Below, one piece after another: positions 56,790 to 64,000 of a stretch of 64,000 bases of DNA (position 1 is its first letter; every line of letters starts with the position of its first letter). The stretch lies in contig NZ_CP007806.1 in assembly GCF_000219535.2 (NCBI RefSeq), positions 2,700,501 to 2,764,500 of the forward strand, written 5' to 3'. Under the pieces are notes generated by a model that was given only the letters and a program-made list of their open reading frames with translations, did not search any database and was not told where the DNA came from. The DNA comes from Brevibacillus laterosporus LMG 15441 (GTDB lineage Bacteria; Bacillota; Bacilli; Brevibacillales; Brevibacillaceae). The translations under genes were made by a program, and so were the position numbers.

Positions 56790-57214
56790 TTGGAGGTTTT
56801 CCAGATTGATTCTTACAAGCAAACGGAATTGAAATCCTTACTGACAGATTCTTTACGTGAAAAGCCAGGCAGCTACATTATTGAAGAGATATTTACTATG
56901 TTCCCAACAACAAAAGAACTACTCCAGGCAACAGTAGAAGAACTAGTGAGCATCAAGGGAATTGGTACAGCCAAAGCCCGTCAAATTATATCTGCCCTAA
57001 GATCAACTCACACGCTCTCTATTCCTTCTCACTGCTCATACACCGTCCGTAAGCCTGAAGATGTATACAAACTGTTATCATCCGACTTAAGTCATTTACA
57101 GAACATTTTGTTTGCCTTTTGCTTAACACTAAAAACTACGTAATTGGTAAAGAAACGATCTCTATTGGGTCGCTTAATGCCAGCATCGTACATCCAAGAG
57201 AAGTTTGCAAGTAA
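56790..57214 (+). pseudogene. RadC-like N-terminal fragment
   Basis: A 117-codon frame with a helix-hairpin-helix (VEELVSIKGIGTAKARQIISALR, about 50-72) typical of RadC family proteins. The JAB/MPN metalloprotease-like domain begins after a frame change in an A-run near 57130 ([24 protein letters not shown]) and stops at TAA 57212-57214, before the HxHxnP...D zinc motif. The catalytic part is therefore lost. The frame begins with TTG inside a TGGAGG stretch, so the true start may be slightly downstream. It lies between two other phage-type remnants, in an order seen in prophages and conjugative elements. Confidence 0.7.
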
Positions 57215-57748
57215 TCATCCTAAATGTGCCGTTCTTGAACAAAAAGTGATTTATGCTCATCCCCAACACGATTGGGCTTTAGGAAATCTGGACCGCATGA
57301 TCATTTGTCCGAATCGCGGGCGCGGTATTTTTGAGATCAAAACAGCCAGCGATATTTGCGTAACGAATGGGATGACGGGAATATCCCTGACTATTATTAC
57401 GTCCAATTACAATGGTACTTCTTTGTCACCGGGCTAGATTGGGACTACTTTGCTACGTTGATCGGAGGAAACAAGTATCGGGAATATGAAGTCATGCGTG
57501 ATGAGGAAATTATTAACCAATTGCTTCGACTTGCGAGTGACTTTTGGTATCATCATGTGCTTACTCGTGAGGCTCCTCCTGTTGACGGTTCCGATGCGTC
57601 CACTATTCTATTAAGTCGTATGTATCCTGAAGCGACTAATAAGTTGAAGATACAGATGGAGCAAACAGACATTTTTGAGAAGTATTTCGAGAAAAAACAG
57701 CAAATCAAGCATCTTGAAGAAGAGGTTTCTGAAATCACTCTCATTTGA
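57215..57748 (+). pseudogene. YqaJ-type phage recombinase/exonuclease remnant
   Basis: Two overlapping frames carry the middle and end of a YqaJ-family (lambda exonuclease-like, PD-(D/E)xK) nuclease. Frame one has NHPKCAVLEQKVIYAHPQHDWALGNLDRMIICPNRG and FEIKTAS, which provide the Asp of GNLDR and the ExK catalytic pair. After a frame change near 57350 the second frame continues NEWDDGNIPDYYYVQLQWYFFVTGLDW, LIGGNKYREYEV and a C-terminal coiled-coil (FEKYFEKKQQIKHLEEEV). The N-terminus is missing and was probably removed when this piece was joined to the RadC fragment. Phage YqaJ proteins work with a RecT-like annealing protein, which is not present. Confidence 0.75.
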
Positions 57749-57978
57749 TCGTCTCCAATGGTCATCGATACAAAGAATCGCTATTACACAGTAAATAGTT
57801 TCAGGAATGGTAAGTAGTACATTTTTAATTGCCATTTGGTACATTTCTTACTTGCCAAAAACAGATACGCTTCGCTTAACCAAACACCGTTTCTTTCTAT
57901 GTTTAGTGGAGTTAGTATTGTTTCATGGACACCTCTTAGTTAAGTCCTTACAATGAAAACAAGAGGAGATGAGTCCGG

Positions 57979-58254
57979 ATGAAACACAAAAAAACGAACA
58001 AGAGATACAATGAAGATTTTAAAAGAACAGTGGTAGATCTTTATCACTCTGGTTACTCTGTAAAGGAATTATCTAGCGATTATGGTATTTCAGAAGTCAC
58101 TATTTACAAATGGATCAAAGAATTTACTCCTCTCGGAGAAGCAGGACAATCTATTGCACCTAAAGAGATTGCTGCTATGAAGAAGGAAATGCTTCGATTG
58201 AAACAGGAAAATGAAATTCTAAAAAAGGCTATGGCCATATTCGCGAAAAAGTAG
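57979..58254 (+). CDS. IS3-family transposase OrfA
   Basis: A 91-aa protein with an N-terminal helix-turn-helix (YNEDFKRTVVDLYHSGYSVKELSSDYGISEVTIYKWIKEF, about 9-48) and a C-terminal leucine-zipper-like helix (MKKEMLRLKQENEILKKAMAIFAKK). It binds the inverted repeats and is normally fused to OrfB by a -1 ribosomal frameshift; an A6G heptamer at 58221-58227 near its end is the likely slippery site. The gene is intact with a GAGGAGATGAG ribosome site. Confidence 0.9.
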   Translation: MKHKKTNKRYNEDFKRTVVDLYHSGYSVKELSSDYGISEVTIYKWIKEFTPLGEAGQSIAPKEIAAMKKEMLRLKQENEILKKAMAIFAKK

Positions 58255-59008
58255 AAATTGCAGAACTGAATCAAATTATTGCAGCAAACAGAGAAAAGTA
58301 CTCTGTACAGACTATGTGTGAGGTACTCAATCTTTCCAGAAGTACATACTATCAATTCCAAAAGAAAGAGCACTCTCCACGTCATAAAGAGAACCAACTG
58401 ATTACAAAGAGAATGATTGAAATTTATCAGGATAGCAAGGGACGTTATGGTGCTCCCAAGATTCATTATCTTTTGAATAGAGAAGGCTTTTCTATTAGCC
58501 AGAAAAAAGTGCAACGATTAATGATTAAGGCCGATATTCGATCCATTACGCGTAAGAAATTCCGCCCACAAGGAAGCAAAGACAGAGTTATGGAGAGACC
58601 TAATCTACTTCAGCAAGATTTTAAAACAACATCTAGTAACGAGAAATGGGTAGCAGATATTACGTATATTCATACTCTTCGGGATGGTTGGTGTTATTTG
58701 GCATCCGTTCTTGATCTACATTCTAAAAAAATCATAGGGTACTCTTTTTCACGCAATATGTTAAGCAACTTCACATTGTTCACTCATTTAGCAGAAAGCG
58801 CTGTCCCTATGACAATGCCTGTATCGAATCGTTCCATGCCATTTTGAAGAAAGAAGAAGTAAACCATGTGACTTACATTGATTATGAATCCGCAAAGCTT
58901 GCGCTTTTTACATATATAGAAGGTTGGTATAACCGAACCCGAATACATGGTAGTCTAGGCTACAAAACACCTCAAGAAGTAGAAGACTTGCAAAGAAAAG
59001 CATCCTAG
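58239..59008 (+). pseudogene. IS3-family transposase OrfB, deleted and frameshifted
   Basis: The frame opens with IREKVEIAELNQIIAANREKYS, has the first catalytic Asp in WVADITYI and reads to KIIGYSFSRNML at about 58764. There it changes frame and jumps to SFSRKRCPYDNACIESFHAILKK, which holds the catalytic Glu, and ends LQRKAS at 59008. The segment between, which in active transposases carries the second Asp (HSDxGxQYTS), is missing, about 45 residues. The DDE triad is incomplete and the element cannot move by itself. Confidence 0.85.
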
Positions 59009-59029
59009 TGCTTAACTTAATTGTGTCCA

Positions 59030-59408
59030 AGATATTGACTCTAATCCATAGCAATTAAGACATCTTCTGTTTAGTATAATAGTAATATTCTTAACAAAGT
59101 GCTAATTTTTCTATCAATATCTGACGAATTTTATAACTTAATGTTTATTATAGTGTCTGGGCTAGTTTAATTGGATGAGTTTATATAACTCCGCATGGAA
59201 GGAGAGCGATTGTTGTTTCGTAGAATTTAAGCATGAAATCCAACTCTTTCGTTTTCTTTAATTATATAACAAGAACCAGTACACGAACGTACTGGTTCTT
59301 GTTTTTACAGAAAATGTATGAATTTTGCAAAGCCCTCTTCAATAGCAGGTTTTATTATTTCACCTGTCTACTTTTAGTGGAGCATATCACTTTAGGGACA
59401 GCCCCTTC
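59030..59408. other. Intergenic region after the IS element
   Basis: About 380 AT-rich bases with no coding frame of note; contains the terminator at 59269-59306. Confidence 0.5.
59269..59306 (+). terminator. Intrinsic terminator, probably bidirectional
   Basis: Perfect 14-bp arms ACAAGAACCAGTAC (59269-59282) and GTACTGGTTCTTGT (59289-59302), 6-base loop, then TTTTT on the plus strand; the minus side is also A/T-rich. It could close the DUF3953-like gene on the minus strand. Confidence 0.8.
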
Positions 59409-59735
59409 TTAAATTTCCAAAATTAATGTCAACGAACAGCTGTAGCATTGAAATAAAGTTATATTTTTTACCATTTTACCAGTAATGCTCAATAATCGCT
59501 CCTTCTTTTTAACTTTAAAAGTATAGATGTAAACAGAAATGACAAAAGTAGACCCAAGGAAAGCTAATATTGCATTCCTATTTCGCTTTTCTATTAGTTC
59601 AGAGACACCCTTAACCAACATCATGCTCCTAAAAAACAACATATAAGGAAATAATTCATTATTATCAGTTATCAATCAGTACACTGCTAAACCCATCGCA
59701 GTCACCACAAAGATACCCCTCATTACTTTTAACAA
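59409..59735 (-). pseudogene. DUF3953-like small membrane protein with internal stop
   Basis: The same frame is open from a TTG at 59735 (LLKVMRGIFVVTAMGLAVY), is interrupted by one TGA at 59676-59678, and goes on with LITDNNELFPYMLFFRSMMLVKGVSELIEKRNRN and a second hydrophobic span. Together these match the two- to three-span DUF3953 layout (short first helix, then PYMxFFxGxMxLVxGxSELxxKR). AGGAG lies seven bases before the TTG. A single nonsense change therefore splits an otherwise normal gene. The function of the family is unknown. Confidence 0.65.
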
Positions 59736-59967
59736 ACATCCGACTCCTAGACAATCAACGTATAATTTTATAAAATAACCATGCTTTGTTTTTATAGGAG
59801 ACGTCTCCCGCGAAACTGTTGGTACAGGTCCACATTTTAGGAAGGCGTCGTTTCCCTTCTCAAACAAACATCTCGGTTATACGTCGGTTAAAGTCTGGTC
59901 AAGTAATAACATTGACATTCTGAATTTTTAGATTAGAAAAAGATAAATTAATAATAAAACTATTCAA

Positions 59968-61206
59968 TTAAATTGAGTTTGATATTATTCTTAAGATTGA
60001 TTGTTTGATAGCAGGTGTAAATTCCTTTAATGGAGGAGAAGTCTCGACTTTTAAATTTTTCTCATCCAAAGATAAAATCTTAACAGGTATTTCCACTCTA
60101 TCTAACTCCGCCTGGGCTCTATAGACACTTTGATCGTCTATTTTAGCGTTGTTACATTTTTCTCGTTGTGATATTGGGCAAACAGATATTGAACAATCAT
60201 GTTGTTTTTCAAACTGTAATAAAGTAATACTAGGTACTTCAAGAGCATGTGTTAAAGCACAGGAAGAATGATAGTATACGGGGGTCGTAGGAAAATATTC
60301 TTTTGTAACTTTTACAATATAGTTCCATAAATCATCCGACATACTTTTAATATTATCCTCTTTTATAATTGGAGGCATTTCTAAATCTCTTGCTTCTGTC
60401 AAACCGTATTCTATACCCTCAGTCCACCTAAGACCACCAGGTACAATAGAATCAATCATTCCATCATAATTTTCCTTTACATATTTCACCATATGGAGAA
60501 CATTTTCAGGTGTTCCATTCCACTCAGGAACAAATGGTCTCATGTACCAGTTTACTGAAATATTATCAATATGCTGAATTTTTTCCAGGTTCCTAAATCT
60601 GTTATTTTGGGCAGGTTCTATTTCTTTTGGAGCATTAGCCCAACAAAGAGAAATAATAATCCTATTTGTTTTAGTGATTTGCTCAAAATCTGTTATTTTT
60701 TGAGAAGGGATACCATACTTTGTAACAATCCAAAATGGATTAGTTAATCCTCTTTTTACAAATGCCTGCATTAAATCAAAGGTACTGTCTACTACCTCTC
60801 CTTTTGCAAATGGTTCTGTACTTGAAGTGCCAATACTAATAAGACTAGTATTCGCAATAAAATAAGGATGTTCTATAAGACTATCTACAATCTCGTCAAT
60901 GGAGAAATTATTCCTTTTTACAGGTTGAACAAGCATTTTTCCATCATCACCAATGTCTTCAATCATCCCTTGTACGTGGCAATAACTACATTGAAAAGAA
61001 CAGCCTGTCCACAAATCAATACTAAAAGAATTGTTTGAAACACTTACACAGGAAAGAGGATGACTTCTATCTGGTACCAATACAGCGTACATATAATCTC
61101 TCATAAGATAATCATTATCACTTCTTAAACCTTTAACAGGGCTAAAAGTTTCAATATTAGCTAATTTAAAGTAATCATTCTTGGATATTTCTTTATTCAT
61201 CAACAT
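59968..61206 (-). CDS. Radical SAM enzyme with extra C-terminal cysteines
   Basis: A 412-aa protein with the radical SAM cluster motif CSFQCSYC (Cys69, 73, 76; CxxxCxxC) in the context IDLWTGCSFQCSYCHVQG, which binds a [4Fe-4S] cluster and AdoMet to make a 5'-deoxyadenosyl radical. A second set of cysteines near the end (316, 338, 343 and 351, within SSCALTH and HDCSISVCPISQREKC) could hold an auxiliary iron-sulfur cluster. The N-terminal block (SPVKGLRSDNDYLMRDYMYAVLVPDRSHPLSC) recalls the spore photoproduct lyase-like branch, but I cannot assign a subfamily. I chose the ATG at 61206 because GGAGAG lies seven bases upstream; an ATG at 61224, directly after the stop of the preceding gene, has no ribosome site. 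It is the last gene of the AT-rich operon and is translationally close to the aldo/keto reductase. Confidence 0.85.
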   Translation of the reverse strand: MLMNKEISKNDYFKLANIETFSPVKGLRSDNDYLMRDYMYAVLVPDRSHPLSCVSVSNNSFSIDLWTGCSFQCSYCHVQGMIEDIGDDGKMLVQPVKRNNFSIDEIVDSLIEHPYFIANTSLISIGTSSTEPFAKGEVVDSTFDLMQAFVKRGLTNPFWIVTKYGIPSQKITDFEQITKTNRIIISLCWANAPKEIEPAQNNRFRNLEKIQHIDNISVNWYMRPFVPEWNGTPENVLHMVKYVKENYDGMIDSIVPGGLRWTEGIEYGLTEARDLEMPPIIKEDNIKSMSDDLWNYIVKVTKEYFPTTPVYYHSSCALTHALEVPSITLLQFEKQHDCSISVCPISQREKCNNAKIDDQSVYRAQAELDRVEIPVKILSLDEKNLKVETSPPLKEFTPAIKQSILRIISNSI

Positions 61207-61224
61207 AAAAACACTCTCCATCAT

Positions 61225-61956
61225 TTATTTTATTATAAAATCAATATTTTGTTTAACTTGTTCTTTATTAGTCATTCCGATTGCAATAAGGTCAGAAATG
61301 ATTGCCGCTTTTCTGATCTTTTCTCTAATATATAAATCTTTATTTTCTTTTGGAATCAAATTCCCTTGTTTAAATAAACTTCTAGTAATAATCTCAACTT
61401 TATTCAAAGTCAGTAATTCTTTATTACTTAATACCCACTGATCATTATCGTTATAAGGAACTTCTACAATATCTATAAGTTGCAAAACAGTATCAGATAG
61501 ATTCCCACAATATGAGTTAGGTAAAGATATTCCGATCTTTTCGCAATATCCTTTTTCTTTTAATTTCCTTAAATAATCTAATATCTCTAGTGAAGATATC
61601 CAATTATCGCTCCAATTATGAAGTAGAAAAGTATTTGGATAGCAATTTAAATTGTTAATAGATTTTCTTACACAGGATTCTATCCAATCAATATCATAGT
61701 ATTCAGAAATGTGAGCTTGCACTTGTAAACTAGGCTTTGTTTTAGCAGGGATCTTTGTAATTATGTTTAACCTATTAACATTAGTTTTTGAAATTAATCT
61801 TTCAATTTCACCATCCTCATAAGCTAGAGCTGTATCAATATTTCTTATACCTAAATCAATAGCAAACTCTAACAGATTTAAAGCATCTTCTTTTGTAACT
61901 TTGTTAAATGATTTTTCAAATTGCCAAGTGCCAAAACATATTTTTTTAAAATTCAT
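61225..61956 (-). CDS. Aldo/keto reductase-like protein
   Basis: A 243-aa protein of the aldo/keto reductase superfamily, somewhat short (typical 270-330). The catalytic tetrad is visible: Asp41 and Tyr46 in IRNIDTALAYEDGE, Lys68 in IITKIPAK and His113 in LLHNWSD. The NADPH-binding C-terminal part is present but compact (LFKQGNLIP, LIAIGMTNKEQVKQNI). It should reduce a carbonyl with NADPH, or be a related lyase-like member. The start overlaps the nucleotidyltransferase by 11 bases and has GGAGGGG in front, so the two genes are translationally coupled. The radical SAM gene follows at once. Confidence 0.85.
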   Translation of the reverse strand: MNFKKICFGTWQFEKSFNKVTKEDALNLLEFAIDLGIRNIDTALAYEDGEIERLISKTNVNRLNIITKIPAKTKPSLQVQAHISEYYDIDWIESCVRKSINNLNCYPNTFLLHNWSDNWISSLEILDYLRKLKEKGYCEKIGISLPNSYCGNLSDTVLQLIDIVEVPYNDNDQWVLSNKELLTLNKVEIITRSLFKQGNLIPKENKDLYIREKIRKAAIISDLIAIGMTNKEQVKQNIDFIIK

Positions 61957-62722
61957 ATTTCCCCTCCAAAACTAAATGGTTTAATATCTTGTTAGCAAAG
62001 ATACTTGTATCTCTACTATTTTCTGTTTTCGAAAAATAGGATAACATTTGATAAAAATAGGTGTTAAGTTTGGAGTCCAATTTTTTAAACCCGGTCAAGT
62101 CCGAGCAAGTTAATAATGAAGATAACCTAATAAAAGTAAGTAACAAGTCATTTCTTATGATTTTAATTTCTAAATCACTTATTTTACTATTAAGGTAGTT
62201 AATTTTTGTATTAATTTCACACTTACATTTTTCAATTATCATATTTCTAAAATCTACTTCTCTCCCACTAATAAAATTTAAAATATCATTGAAATTATTC
62301 TCTCTATCATAAATTATTGTGCATTTCAACAGATCTTGTATTAACATTTCTGGAAGCCAATATCCTATCGCCCATTCTCTATGTTCCCCGATGGGGTTAT
62401 TTTCTTTAAATAAACTATAAACCTTATTACTAAACTCTTTATTAGTATACAGAGCTAAATTAATATCTTTATTGTTATCTTCAAATGTAATCCTAATGCT
62501 GTCATCAATAGTTGAAATATTGTATTCACTGAATATATTTTTTAGTTTCCCAAAAACCTCCTCATGTTCGTGAAGTATTAATAAATCATAATCATTAAAA
62601 CTATCACTGATATTGATAGAACCAACTAATGCAATACCATTAATATATTCTTGTTGTTTTAATACATGCATTATATTTAAGGTAATCTGATTCAATCGAT
62701 TCTTAATTTTATTACTTATCAT
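61946..62722 (-). CDS. Pol-beta-superfamily nucleotidyltransferase-like protein
   Basis: A 258-aa protein whose N-terminus has the nucleotidyltransferase signature: hG[GS] (ALVGSINISD, Gly34-Ser35) followed by DYD (Asp44, Asp46), the metal-binding pair. A third acidic strand may be IRITFEDNNKDINLAL (about 75-90). The C-terminal half is helical and very AT-rich in codon use. Members of this group adenylylate antibiotics (lincosamides, aminoglycosides), tRNA or metabolites. In this operon it could activate or inactivate the small molecule made by its neighbours. A GGGAGGATATT ribosome site precedes the ATG. Confidence 0.8.
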   Translation of the reverse strand: MISNKIKNRLNQITLNIMHVLKQQEYINGIALVGSINISDSFNDYDLLILHEHEEVFGKLKNIFSEYNISTIDDSIRITFEDNNKDINLALYTNKEFSNKVYSLFKENNPIGEHREWAIGYWLPEMLIQDLLKCTIIYDRENNFNDILNFISGREVDFRNMIIEKCKCEINTKINYLNSKISDLEIKIIRNDLLLTFIRLSSLLTCSDLTGFKKLDSKLNTYFYQMLSYFSKTENSRDTSIFANKILNHLVLEGKYEF

Positions 62723-62744
62723 AATATCCTCCCTTATCAGTTTT

Positions 62745-63998
62745 TTATTTGTATTGAGATTCCTTTGATCTTATTGCAATATCTATAGATTTATAAACTA
62801 ACATATAAAATATTAAACCTATTAAGACCATTGAAATTCCAAGACTTATATATATAACTCTTATATTTATTAAATCAGTTAGTAGGCCCGATACACCAAT
62901 TGATAGTGGTAAAGATATTTGTGAAATAATAAAAAGTACAGAGTTAACTCTTCCCAAAAAATTTATGGGAGTCATTTGTTGAACAAGAGTGTTATAACTA
63001 ACGTTAAACAATATGATCATAGCAATATTTATAAAATTACTAATAGATGCCATGACAACATTAGTTGAGAACCCTAAAGAGATTATACCTATACCTAAAA
63101 AACTAATATTGATTAGGAAAATAACTGAAAAAGATTTAACATGATTTTTTATTTTGGGAACTAAAAACCCCATCATAAGTCCACCTATAGAACCGCATGC
63201 ATAAATAATACCAATTTCCATAGATGAGGCATTAAAACTATCTTGTAAAAAATATACTAATAAAGCTAATATTGGTCCTAGAGCGATATTAATAAAAAAA
63301 CTACCTAATGCTACCTTTATTAAAAAGTTATTTTCTTTAAGAAAAACAAAACCTAATTTTATTGAATGAAAAATTGAATCTTTTGAGGAAGCAACTGACT
63401 CATTTAATTTAGGGATTGACATAAAACCTGCCAATACTATTAATATGAAGAAAGATGCTACATCAATCAAAAGGACATCTTGGACACCAAAGATTCCAAT
63501 TAAACTGCCAGCTATTACAGGCCCTATCAAACGGCTAGCAGAATTAATCAACCCAAATTGAGCATTTAAGGCGGCATAATATTTCTTATTAAAAAGCATT
63601 GGAAGTATAACGCCTTCAGCACTCAAGTAAAAACTACTTAATAACGCAACAAAAGCTGCCAATATACAAATTGTTAAGGTATTTAATAAATTATGTATGC
63701 TTAATAAGTAAATTAATCCTACAATTCCTCCCTGTAGTAGTGCTGAAATTATTAATATTACTTTTCTATTTGTACGGTCAACTATTACCCCCGCCCAAAG
63801 TGAACTTAACAGTTTGGCTAAATACTCACACGCGACAACTAAAGATAAAGCAAAACCTGAGCCTGTTAATTTAAGAGTAAGGAGCGGTAAACCTAGCAAA
63901 TAAAGTTGATCTCCCACACTTGAGAAAAACTTGCCTAGAAATAAAAGTCTAAAATTCTTATCTTTCCAAATAACCTTTAAATAATTTTCATTTTCCAT
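62745..63998 (-). CDS. MFS transporter, efflux type (may begin beyond the window edge)
   Basis: A 417-aa, 12-span major facilitator of the macrolide-efflux/enterobactin-exporter-like group. Seen: an N-terminal WKDKNFRLLFLGKFFSSVGDQLY, a motif-A-like loop GVIVDRTNRKVIL, and a large central loop (PKLNESVASSKDSI). The start ATG is three bases from the window end, so the ribosome site is not visible and a longer form is possible. It is the first visible gene of the four-gene operon (22 bases before the nucleotidyltransferase), consistent with export of, or resistance to, the operon's product. Confidence 0.85.
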   Translation of the reverse strand: MENENYLKVIWKDKNFRLLFLGKFFSSVGDQLYLLGLPLLTLKLTGSGFALSLVVACEYLAKLLSSLWAGVIVDRTNRKVILIISALLQGGIVGLIYLLSIHNLLNTLTICILAAFVALLSSFYLSAEGVILPMLFNKKYYAALNAQFGLINSASRLIGPVIAGSLIGIFGVQDVLLIDVASFFILIVLAGFMSIPKLNESVASSKDSIFHSIKLGFVFLKENNFLIKVALGSFFINIALGPILALLVYFLQDSFNASSMEIGIIYACGSIGGLMMGFLVPKIKNHVKSFSVIFLINISFLGIGIISLGFSTNVVMASISNFINIAMIILFNVSYNTLVQQMTPINFLGRVNSVLFIISQISLPLSIGVSGLLTDLINIRVIYISLGISMVLIGLIFYMLVYKSIDIAIRSKESQYK

Positions 63999-64000
63999 AC

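Larger units (their letters stand above)
57926..59029 (+). mobile_element. IS3-family (IS150-like) insertion element, defective
   Basis: An 1104-base element with imperfect terminal inverted repeats: TGGACACCTCTTAGTTAAG at 57926 and the complement of CTTAACTTAATTGTGTCCA ending at 59029. It encodes OrfA and a broken OrfB on the plus strand. Intact relatives are usually about 1.2-1.5 kb; the shortfall corresponds to a deletion in the catalytic domain of OrfB. No matching 3-5-bp target duplication is visible at the ends. Confidence 0.85.

Noticed and set aside
1-64000. CRISPR arrays, tRNA or rRNA genes
   Set aside because: No regularly spaced direct repeats and no cloverleaf or rRNA-like sequence were found on reading both strands.

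Overview
The window looks like chromosomal DNA of a low-GC Gram-positive spore former. The style of the peptide synthetases, the YwiC-like and DUF3953-like genes and the IS3 element fit a Brevibacillus/Paenibacillaceae host; this is inference, because no rRNA or housekeeping marker is present.

Layout. (1) 1-1490: start of an APC amino-acid permease and a GNAT acetyltransferase carrying an internal deletion. (2) 1530-44769: one minus-strand nonribosomal peptide synthetase (NRPS) operon read from 44769 down to about 1450. Four synthetases (3901, 2549, 2551 and 4766 aa) form a collinear line of one AL-KR-PCP loading module plus ten extension modules. The specificity residues I could read give: (reduced acyl starter)-Pro-D-Leu-Pro-D-Leu-Ile/Val-D-X-Y-Leu-Ile/Val-Thr. 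There is no thioesterase or reductase. The last synthetase ends in an extra condensation (C) domain with an altered NHxxxDG motif, fused to a complete SET methyltransferase-like domain with a post-SET zinc motif. It is followed by a 124-aa protein of the S-adenosylmethionine decarboxylase (AdoMetDC) fold family that keeps the pyruvoyl Ser, the His and the Cys, then by a six-span membrane protein and a terminator. This operon is the strongest candidate for an undescribed system: the product may be released by condensation with a free amine, or by cyclisation, and may be modified by the SET domain. (3) 44770-51760: a 1.1-kb leader with inverted repeats, then a set of minus-strand genes: a duplicated-domain hypothetical, a NADAR-family protein, a DUF4272-like protein, YwiC and an MFS exporter. 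(4) 51760-59740: a graveyard of decayed genes: a frameshifted PQQ-propeller protein, several frameshifted small genes, a truncated orphan HsdS, phage-type DUF932/RadC/YqaJ remnants, a broken IS3-family element and a DUF3953 gene with an internal stop. (5) 59968-63998: a tight, very AT-rich four-gene operon (MFS transporter, Pol-beta-type nucleotidyltransferase, aldo/keto reductase, radical SAM enzyme) that looks like a small, probably horizontally acquired, biosynthetic or resistance cassette cut by the window edge.

How it works together (inference): a keto- or other carboxylic acid is adenylated and reduced on the loading module, ten residues are added with three epimerisations, subunits are handed on through COM-type docking helices, and the terminal C-SET unit plus the AdoMetDC-like protein finish the molecule.
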